Assembly: GCF_000716435.1 (NCBI RefSeq)
Contig: NZ_JNWO01000032.1
Span: 1-64,000 of the forward strand
Direction: 5' to 3'
DNA: 64,000 bases
Source of the DNA: Streptomyces xylophagus
GTDB taxonomy: Bacteria > Actinomycetota > Actinomycetes > Streptomycetales > Streptomycetaceae
The notes below the pieces were generated by a model. The model did not search any database, was not told where the DNA came from, and saw only the letters and a program-made list of their open reading frames with translations. Below are positions 58,113-64,000 of this stretch, piece by piece (position 1 is the first letter of the stretch; each line of letters starts with the position of its first letter). The position numbers and the translations under genes were made by a program.

Positions 58113-59135
58113 TCAGGCCACCTGCGAGGTGTTACGGCGCTTGCGGACCGCCCAGAAGACGCCGGTGCCCGCGACGACCGTCACGCCCACGCCGATCACG
58201 CCCGCGAGGCCGCCGGAGAGCCGGGTGTCCTCGACATCGCGCACGCCGTAGTCCGCAAGGGGGGAGTCGGCCGAGGCGTGCTCCTTCGCCTTGCGGTCGA
58301 TGCCGTGGTCGGCGGCGACCTTCTCCAGGCCGTCGGGGTTCGAGGAGGCGTAGAAGCTCACGAAACCGGCGAGGAGGAGGGAGGCGGCGAGGCCGGTGAG
58401 CCACACCTTGCGGTGAGAGGTGTGCACGGGGGCCAACTGGGGAGCCGCGTCCACGAGTTCGCCGTTCACGCGCAGCTTCAGCCGCTGCTCCAGGCCGCGC
58501 GCGCCGTACACGAGATCCGGGCGTACGGCGATCACGGCGCCGACCGTCAGCGCGGTGATCGCGGCCTCGCCGATGCCGATGAGGACGTGCACGCCGATCA
58601 TCGCGGTGGCGACCTTGCTGAGGGAGACGTCGGTGGTGCCGCCGAGTGAGTAGAGGAGCGTGAAGACGAGGGCGGCGGCGGGGACGGAGAGCAGGGCCGC
58701 GGTGAAGGACGCGGCGGTGACCGAGCGGCGGGTGCGGGGCAACACCTTCACCAGGCCGCGGAAGACGGCGTAGGCCACGACCGTCGTCGTGATCGCCATG
58801 TCGGTGATGTTCACGCCGAGCGCGGTCAGCCCGCCGTCCGCGAAGAGGATGCCCTGCATGAGCAGCACGACGGAGACGCAGAGCACGCCCGTGTAGGGGC
58901 CGACCAGGATCGCGGCCAGCGCACCGCCCAGCAGGTGGCCGCTGGTGCCGGCCGCGACCGGGAAGTTGAGCATCTGCACGGCGAAGATGAACGCGGCGAC
59001 CAGGCCCGCCAGCGGCGCCGTCCGCTCGTCGAGCTCGCGGCGCGCACCCCGCAGGCTCACGGCGATGGCGCCGGCCGCGACCACGGCGGTCGCGGCGGAT
59101 ATGGGGGCGTCGATGAATCCGTCAGGCACATGCAC
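58113..59135 (-). CDS. cbiM: Nickel/cobalt transporter substrate-binding component, CbiM fused to a PDGLE domain
   Basis: A 340-residue membrane protein. The N-terminal MHVPDGFIDAP is the metal-binding start of CbiM/NikM (His2 ligand), so ATG 59135 is secure. Membrane helices follow to about 215; then a linker and a second part with a helix near 248-264, the SNPDGLEKVAADHGI motif of the PDGLE/CbiN family, and a last helix near 310-330. Thus M and N components are fused. No ribosome site precedes the ATG, and a -10-like TAAAAT ends 6 bases upstream, which predicts a leaderless mRNA. A Nur-like box covers the promoter, pointing to nickel. Confidence 0.92.
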   Translation of the reverse strand: MHVPDGFIDAPISAATAVVAAGAIAVSLRGARRELDERTAPLAGLVAAFIFAVQMLNFPVAAGTSGHLLGGALAAILVGPYTGVLCVSVVLLMQGILFADGGLTALGVNITDMAITTTVVAYAVFRGLVKVLPRTRRSVTAASFTAALLSVPAAALVFTLLYSLGGTTDVSLSKVATAMIGVHVLIGIGEAAITALTVGAVIAVRPDLVYGARGLEQRLKLRVNGELVDAAPQLAPVHTSHRKVWLTGLAASLLLAGFVSFYASSNPDGLEKVAADHGIDRKAKEHASADSPLADYGVRDVEDTRLSGGLAGVIGVGVTVVAGTGVFWAVRKRRNTSQVA

Positions 59136-59140
59136 GCGAT

Positions 59141-59172
59141 GATTTTAGATGGTTGTTGCGAGTCCTTTGCAA
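59141..59172 (-). promoter_or_regulatory. cbiM promoter with Nur-like box (TTGCAA-N5-TCGCAA)
   Basis: On the minus strand TTGCAA-AGGAC-TCGCAA spans 59172-59156. The Streptomyces Nur (nickel-responsive Fur family) box is, from memory, TTGCAA-N5-TTGCAA, so this is 11/12 with correct spacing. It overlaps the -35 region; TAAAAT (59146-59141) is the -10 and the predicted start of transcription falls at the ATG. Confidence 0.68.
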
Positions 59173-59305
59173 GAGCTAGACAGTCTCGCGCCGACATGTG
59201 AGATCTGTCGCCCCGGAGGGCGCTCCCGAGAAAATATGCGACATTGGGGTAGTGGAAGCGGATGCATAGCTTTCACACAGGTCACTCAGCGTAAGGGGCC
59301 GCCCG

Positions 59306-59659
59306 ATGTCCGTAGTCGAACAGTACGCGCGAGCCCATATCGTCACCGACGAGGACGTGGACCGGCTGGACCGTGACGCGGTCCCCGTCGTCCTGCGGTA
59401 CGACCCCGACTCCGATCCGCGAGCCGTCCGTATCGATCTGCCCGGACCCCATGAATGGACCTTCGACCGGGAGCTGCTGGAAGAGGGGCTGCGCGCCCCG
59501 GCCGGCAGCGGCGAGGTGCGGGTGTGGCCGTGCGGGCGGGTGCAGGCCGTGGTCGAGTTCCACTCCGAACAGGGCGTCTCCGTCGTCCAGTTCGAGACGA
59601 AGACGATCATGCGCTTCCTGCGGCGGACCTATATGGCCACCGCGCCGATCGCGAGCTGA
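59306..59659 (+). CDS. ssgE: SsgA family sporulation/cell division regulator
   Basis: A 117-residue SsgA-like protein (SALP), found only in morphologically complex actinomycetes. The core PVVLRYDPDSDPRAVRIDL (about 27-45), FDRELLEEGLRAPAGSGEVRVWPCG (about 53-77) and the C-terminal FLRRTY match the family. Its position beside the two PBP genes corresponds, from memory, to S. coelicolor SCO3158 (ssgE), linked to spore separation. AAGGGG precedes the ATG. It is divergent from cbiM and convergent with the first PBP gene. Confidence 0.88.
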   Translation: MSVVEQYARAHIVTDEDVDRLDRDAVPVVLRYDPDSDPRAVRIDLPGPHEWTFDRELLEEGLRAPAGSGEVRVWPCGRVQAVVEFHSEQGVSVVQFETKTIMRFLRRTYMATAPIAS

Positions 59660-59692
59660 GCTCCACAGAGGATCAGAAGCTCAGGTGGTGGT

Positions 59693-61372
59693 TCAGCCGC
59701 CGAGGCTGCTGCCCAGCTTGAGCAGTGCCGCCACGATCGGGCCCGCCGTGTCGCCGCCGTGTCCGCCCGCCTGGACGACACCCGCGGCGGCCAGGTCGCC
59801 CTTGTACGCGGTGAACCAGCCGTTGGGCTTCTTCTGGCCGTCGACCTCCGCCGAGCCGGTCTTCGCGCCGTAGTCGGAGCCGAGCCCGGCCATCGCCTTC
59901 GCCGCCGTGCCGTAGTCCGCCGTGTACTTCATGACCTCCTTCAGCTCCGACTGCGTCGTCGAGGACATCGTGCGGGAGGCCTTCGCGATCGTGCGGTTGT
60001 CGACCGTCGGGGAGACCAGGTACGGCTGGTGGAAGGTGCCCGTGTCGACCGTGGAGGCGACCGACGCCATGTTCAGCGGGTTCATGCGGACGCCGCCCTG
60101 GCCGATCAGCGAGGCGCCCATCTGCGCGCCGCTCTGCACCGGGATCGAGCCGTCGAAGGTGGGGACGCCGATGGCCCAGTTGTTCATGCCGAGGCCGTAG
60201 ACCTGCTGGGCCTCCGTCGTCAGGTCGCTGTTCGACAGCTTGGGCGCGAAGTTGATGAAGGCGTTGTTGCAGGAGGCCCCGAAGGCCAGCTTGAACGTGC
60301 CCTTCTTGATCTCCGAGTCGTCGTCGTTGTGGAAGGTCCAGCCCGCCAGCTTGTACGTCTTGGGGCAGGGGTGGGACGCGTCCGGGGTGATCAGGTTCTT
60401 CTCGAAGAGCATCGTCGACGTCACGATCTTCATCGTGGAACCGGGGGCGAGGGAGCCCTGGAAGGCCACGTTGAAGCCGTGCGAGGCGTTCGCCACGGCC
60501 AGGATCTCGCCGGTCGACGGGCGCATCATCACGACCGAGGAGTTCTTCTGCTTGTCGACCTGCTGCTCGGCCGCCGCCTGGAGGGTCGGGCTGAGCGTCG
60601 TCTTCACCTTGCCCGGCGTGCCCTTGCTCAGCTCGACGAGCGTCTTGTCGGACTCCTTGGACTTCTTGCCCCGGACCACCCGCAGCTCGATGCCCGCCTT
60701 GCCGCCGGCCTTCTTGCCGAACTTCTCCCGCAGCCCGTCCAACACCGGGCCCAGCGACGGGTACTTGGCCGTCGTCAGCTCGCCGCCGTCACGGTCGTAG
60801 GCCTTGATCGGCGGGGTGCCGGACTCGCCGGTGACCAGGGTGTCGCCGTCCGCGAGGTCCGGGTGGACGACGGAGGCGTGCCACTGGACGTACGGCTTGC
60901 CGTCCTTGGTGCTGCGCACCACGCTCAGTGAACTGGCGTATGTCATGGGCTTGTTGATGCCCTTGTACGACACCGTGCACTTCACGGAGAAGGGGACCTT
61001 GGTGCCCGCGCGGACGCCCTCGGTGACGGTGATGCCCGTCATGTGGGCGTTCTTCGTGTAGCCGGTGAGCAGCGCGGCGGCCGCCGTCGACTTGTCGGTC
61101 GTGGCGGCGGCCTGGGCGACCTTGCCCTGCTGCCAGTCGGCCAGGAACCGCTTCGCGGTCGTCTGCACCTCCGTCGCCGACAACGGGCCCGTCTTGATGG
61201 CCTTGTGGTCGGCGGTGGTCGACGTGCGCGCCTCGGCGGACGCCCCGCCGTCGTACAGCGCGTAGGCGCCGACGCCCGCGCCGACGACGGTCACGGCGAT
61301 CACTCCGCCGATCACGGCGGGTCTCGCCTTGCGCCGCTCGGCGGCGACCTTCTTCTTGCCCCTCGTGCCCAC
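59693..61372 (-). CDS. Class B penicillin-binding protein (transpeptidase) with MecA_N domain
   Basis: A 559-residue peptidoglycan transpeptidase. Membrane anchor about 18-40, NTF2-like MecA_N domain (about 60-175), dimer-type region, and transpeptidase domain with Ser312-x-x-Lys315 (APGSTMK), SCN (ASCNNAF near 370) and KTG (YGAKTGSAEV near 512). GTG start at 61372. It is a tandem paralogue of the next PBP. Located beside ssgE, it likely acts in sporulation or apical wall synthesis. Confidence 0.93.
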   Translation of the reverse strand: MGTRGKKKVAAERRKARPAVIGGVIAVTVVGAGVGAYALYDGGASAEARTSTTADHKAIKTGPLSATEVQTTAKRFLADWQQGKVAQAAATTDKSTAAAALLTGYTKNAHMTGITVTEGVRAGTKVPFSVKCTVSYKGINKPMTYASSLSVVRSTKDGKPYVQWHASVVHPDLADGDTLVTGESGTPPIKAYDRDGGELTTAKYPSLGPVLDGLREKFGKKAGGKAGIELRVVRGKKSKESDKTLVELSKGTPGKVKTTLSPTLQAAAEQQVDKQKNSSVVMMRPSTGEILAVANASHGFNVAFQGSLAPGSTMKIVTSTMLFEKNLITPDASHPCPKTYKLAGWTFHNDDDSEIKKGTFKLAFGASCNNAFINFAPKLSNSDLTTEAQQVYGLGMNNWAIGVPTFDGSIPVQSGAQMGASLIGQGGVRMNPLNMASVASTVDTGTFHQPYLVSPTVDNRTIAKASRTMSSTTQSELKEVMKYTADYGTAAKAMAGLGSDYGAKTGSAEVDGQKKPNGWFTAYKGDLAAAGVVQAGGHGGDTAGPIVAALLKLGSSLGG

Positions 61373-61507
61373 AGTTCCCGATCCTCCGCGAATCCCTTTG
61401 GGCCCCCGTCGTCACTTGGCCCTGTCCTGCCCTCACACGCCCCAACGACGGGGCACACCTTAGAGTCCCGTCCTGTGCGGGTGAGTTCCCGTCTCACGGG
61501 GGTGAGT

Positions 61508-63139
61508 TCAGCCACTTGCCGCCAGGACGGCGCGGACGATCGGGCCCGCGGCGTCGATGCCGTGGCCGCCGTCCTGGGTCATGGCCGCCGCCGCTACGTC
61601 GTTGCGGTATCCGGTGAACCAGCTGTTGGACTTGGCCTGCCCGTCCACCTCGGCGGAGCCCGTCTTCGCGCCGATGTTGCCGCCGAGCCCGGCCATGATG
61701 CCGGCCGCGGTGCCGCTGGTCGCGGTGCGGTTCATCATCGCGCGCAGCTGCGCCGACGTACTCGCCGACAGGCCCTGTGCGGTGGCCAGTTGGCGGTCGT
61801 CGAGGCTCTGTGCGACGAGCACCGGCTGGCGGAACGTGCCCGTCTTCGCGGTCGCCGTCACCGACGCCATGTTGAGCGGGCTCATCTGCACCTGGCCCTG
61901 GCCGATCAGGTTGGCCGCGGTGTCCGGGCCGCCGGACGCGGGGACCGAGCCGTCGAAGGACGGGATGCCGGTCTTCCAGTTGTCCCGGCCGAGCCCGAAG
62001 CGGTCCTGGGCCTCCTTGGTCAGGGAGTCGACCTTGACCGAGTCGGCGAACTTCACGAACGCGGTGTTGCAGGAGCGGGCGAAGCTGTCGGCGAGTGTCG
62101 CGCCCTCGTCCGGCTTCAGGCCGGTCAGGTTGTGGAAGGTCTGGCTCTGCCAGACCGCGTCGGGCGTGCAGGGCGCCGGGCCGTTCATCGTCGTGATGCC
62201 GTTGTCGATGAGCGTGGCGGCGCTGATGATCTTCATGGTCGAGCCGGGCGCCAACTTCCCCAGGAACGCGGCGTTGAAGCCGTCGTCGCGGTGGTTGGCG
62301 ATCGCCAGCAGCTGCCCGGTGCTCGGCTGCAGTGCCACGACCGACGACTCCGAGTACTTCGTCACGGCCTTCTCGGCGGCGGCCTGCGCGGTGGCGCTGA
62401 GCGTCGTGCGCACCTTGCCGGCCTTGCCCTTCTCCAGGGTCACCAGCGTGGTGTCGGCCGAGTCCGCGACGTCGTGCTTGATCGCCAGCTCGATACCGGG
62501 CGAACCGCCCGCCTGGTCACCGTACTTGGAGCGCAACTCGTCCAGGATCGGCCCCAGCGACGGATACTTCTCCTTCGTCAGCACGGTCCCGTTCCGGTCC
62601 ACGGCCTCGATCGCCGGGCTCGCGGACTCCCCGGTGACGAAGGTGTCGCCGGTCTTCAACTCCGGGTGGATGACGGACGGTTGCCAGTCGACGAGGGCCC
62701 GCCCGGTGGTCTTGCCGCGCACGACGGTCAGTTGGCTCTTGTACGCCAACGGCTTGGCGATTCCCTTGTACGACACCGTTGCCTTCACCGTGAACGGCAC
62801 AGTGGCCCCGGTCGCGGTACCGGGCGTGATCGTCACCTTCGTGATGTGGCCGGCCCCGCTGTAGGACTCCAGCACGGGGTCGGCGGCGCCGTCGTTGTTC
62901 GTGTACGACGCGGCGGTCACCGAGTCCCCCTTCTCCCAGGCCGCGAAGAACTTCGCCGTCGTCGCCCTGACCTCGGACGCGCTCGGCGGCCCGGTCTTCA
63001 CCGGCGCGGGCCCACTTGACCCGCCGACTCCTGAACTCCCGCCCAGCGCCGAGACGATGTTGTACGCCCCGTATCCCGCCCCCGACACCATCACGGCGAA
63101 CACGCTGCCTATGACGGTGGCCTTTACCCCCTTGCGCAT
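61508..63139 (-). CDS. Class B penicillin-binding protein (transpeptidase), tandem paralogue
   Basis: A 543-residue PBP of the same layout as its downstream neighbour: anchor about 8-30, a Gly/Ser linker, MecA_N (about 50-165), then transpeptidase with Ser300-x-x-Lys303 (APGSTMK), SCN (RSCNTAFVK near 360) and KTG (IGAKTGSAEV near 496). Conserved motifs shared with the other copy include KYPSLGP and SVVHPDL/SVIHPEL. The two genes are separated by 135 bp on the same strand, so they may be co-transcribed or separately promoted. Confidence 0.93.
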   Translation of the reverse strand: MRKGVKATVIGSVFAVMVSGAGYGAYNIVSALGGSSGVGGSSGPAPVKTGPPSASEVRATTAKFFAAWEKGDSVTAASYTNNDGAADPVLESYSGAGHITKVTITPGTATGATVPFTVKATVSYKGIAKPLAYKSQLTVVRGKTTGRALVDWQPSVIHPELKTGDTFVTGESASPAIEAVDRNGTVLTKEKYPSLGPILDELRSKYGDQAGGSPGIELAIKHDVADSADTTLVTLEKGKAGKVRTTLSATAQAAAEKAVTKYSESSVVALQPSTGQLLAIANHRDDGFNAAFLGKLAPGSTMKIISAATLIDNGITTMNGPAPCTPDAVWQSQTFHNLTGLKPDEGATLADSFARSCNTAFVKFADSVKVDSLTKEAQDRFGLGRDNWKTGIPSFDGSVPASGGPDTAANLIGQGQVQMSPLNMASVTATAKTGTFRQPVLVAQSLDDRQLATAQGLSASTSAQLRAMMNRTATSGTAAGIMAGLGGNIGAKTGSAEVDGQAKSNSWFTGYRNDVAAAAMTQDGGHGIDAAGPIVRAVLAASG

Positions 63140-63246
63140 GGCGCAGTCCCCTCCCCGTTATCAGTTCCTTGACTGTATGGGGCGTGGGGGAAAGCTGTGA
63201 GGGGTGTTGCCTTTTGTTGTCCTAACGGAGACCGGTGAATGGCCGA

Positions 63247-64000
63247 TCAGGCGGGCACCCCCGCGGCGTCGAGGAGCCGGTGCATGTCCTCGGCGGGGAG
63301 AGCGGGATTGCCGGCGACCGTGCCGAGCATGTCGGGGTCGGCGAGCAGTTCACGGATCCGCGCCAGGGGCAGTCGCGGGTCTCGGGCGGCCGACCCGCGC
63401 AGTCCTTCACGGCTGAGCCGGTCCAGGTCGTCCGGGGTCAGCGCGGGATCACGCAGCGCCAGGCCGCGGCGACGCGGATCCGGGGAGTCCAGGAAACGGG
63501 CCGCCAACCCCGCCGACGGGAACCCGGGCTTGCTGGTCAGCATCTCCACGGCCCGGTGACTGCCGTGCAGATACAGGTCGAGCAGCAGCTCCGGCGGCGG
63601 CTCGGGATGAAACTCGCACAGCAGCAGCCGTACGGCGAAGTCCTCGTCCTGGGCGAGGAGTTCGACCATGTCCGGTGGCAGGGCCGGGCACACCGCGGCG
63701 CTGCGGCGCAGCCAACTGTGTGCGGACGTGGCGCACCGGCGAAGGAGGTCGACGTCCTCGCGGGCGTCCCACACCCAGTCCAGCGTGTCCAGGCGGGCCT
63801 CGGGCTCCACGGTGTAGTCGATGGCCGCGCGTTCAGCCTCCGTCAACTCCGGCCGGGCGGAGACGACGAGCCGGATGTGCGGGTCCGGGTCGACGGCCAG
63901 CCGTTGTACGAGATCCGGCGGGAGGGAGGGGTTCGCGGCCACCGAGACCGGGCGTGGCTGGGCCACCCTGTGCTCGGCGAACTCGCGGCTAAGTCGCCCG
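63247..64000 (-). CDS. LRV/HEAT-like repeat protein, partial (5' end outside window)
   Basis: The frame is open to the right edge (GRLSREFAEHR before a GTG at 63964-63966), and the first visible repeat is already internal, so the true start lies beyond 64000. At least 250 residues are visible, made of repeats of about 25 residues with the pattern NPSLPPDLVQRLAVDPDPHI, ARPELTEAERAAI, CPALPPDMVELLAQDEDFAV, and ending NPALPAEDMHRLLDAAGVPA. This is the leucine-rich-repeat-variant type seen in actinomycetes; it probably mediates protein binding. The function is unknown. Confidence 0.8.
   Translation of the reverse strand, partial: GRLSREFAEHRVAQPRPVSVAANPSLPPDLVQRLAVDPDPHIRLVVSARPELTEAERAAIDYTVEPEARLDTLDWVWDAREDVDLLRRCATSAHSWLRRSAAVCPALPPDMVELLAQDEDFAVRLLLCEFHPEPPPELLLDLYLHGSHRAVEMLTSKPGFPSAGLAARFLDSPDPRRRGLALRDPALTPDDLDRLSREGLRGSAARDPRLPLARIRELLADPDMLGTVAGNPALPAEDMHRLLDAAGVPA

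Noticed and set aside
59136..59305. Cobalamin or NiCo riboswitch upstream of cbiM
   Set aside because: The -10 sequence lies so near the ATG that no leader RNA is expected, and no riboswitch motif is visible.
1..64000. CRISPR array, prophage or secondary-metabolite cluster
   Set aside because: No regularly spaced direct repeats, no phage structural genes, and no PKS, NRPS, terpene or RiPP genes in the window.

Overview
The window is a chromosomal segment of a Streptomyces. The signs are very high GC with strong third-position bias, frequent GTG starts, and Streptomyces-specific families: DUF6227, an SsgA-like protein, SepX, a whiJ-type XRE/DUF397 pair and an RsbW-like ATPase. From memory, the gene order matches the S. 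coelicolor core region around SCO3155-SCO3198, read in the opposite direction. It looks like ordinary core chromosome with one repeat-rich insertion. I see no CRISPR array, prophage, integrase or biosynthetic cluster.

Layout. 1-1280: a decayed IS5-type transposase start at the left edge, then about 1 kb of non-coding, hairpin-rich sequence with an attenuator-like pair of mutually exclusive stems. 1281-2710: a 48-codon ORF, a Crp/Fnr regulator and a membrane-anchored unknown. 2767-6846: the fructose PTS operon fruR-fruK-fruA with an inverted repeat around its promoter. 6961-14978: an assortment including an L,D-transpeptidase, a P1-family self-cleaving hydrolase, LtrA, MscL, an MTA phosphorylase and a FmdB zinc-ribbon gene preceded by a CIRCE (HrcA) operator. 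15048-21104: an MFS pump, a K+/H+ antiporter that seems to start with CTG, and a penicillin-acylase-family enzyme. 21177-27380: 5-FTHF cyclo-ligase divergent from galU-glp-moaC-mog-GNAT, followed by sepX. This brings together the gephyrin-like divisome protein Glp and its membrane partner SepX/GlpR. 27442: tRNA-Ala(CGC).

27648-35502: a NarL-type two-component pair, a GNAT, exonuclease III, and a MerR regulator divergent from a three-gene overlapping operon (Baeyer-Villiger monooxygenase, alpha/beta hydrolase, SDR) that resembles the mycobacterial mymA operon. 35626-43265: a tricorn-type S41 protease, a TetR-MMPL efflux pair with a clear palindromic operator, a SMI1/KNR4 protein and an isochorismatase-like enzyme. 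43282-45598: a whiJ-type locus (RsbW-like ATPase, XRE, DUF397) followed by a pair of 246-bp inverted repeat arms. 45660-52664: YbaK, an EamA transporter, an ABC transporter with a secreted beta-propeller/phosphoesterase, and RidA. 52805-56604: a metallophosphoesterase, a serine hydrolase, Ohr and OhrR. 56601-59135: a nickel/cobalt ECF transporter (cbiMQO) with a Nur-like box over a promoter that would give a leaderless mRNA. 59306-63139: the SsgA-like ssgE next to two tandem penicillin-binding proteins. 63247-64000: a repeat protein running off the right edge.

The most interesting non-standard signals are the long inverted repeat after the whiJ-type locus, the CIRCE element on fmdB, the Nur-like box with leaderless start on cbiM, the CTG starts, the double-stop bidirectional terminator at 21101-21180, and the structured leader at 560-900.
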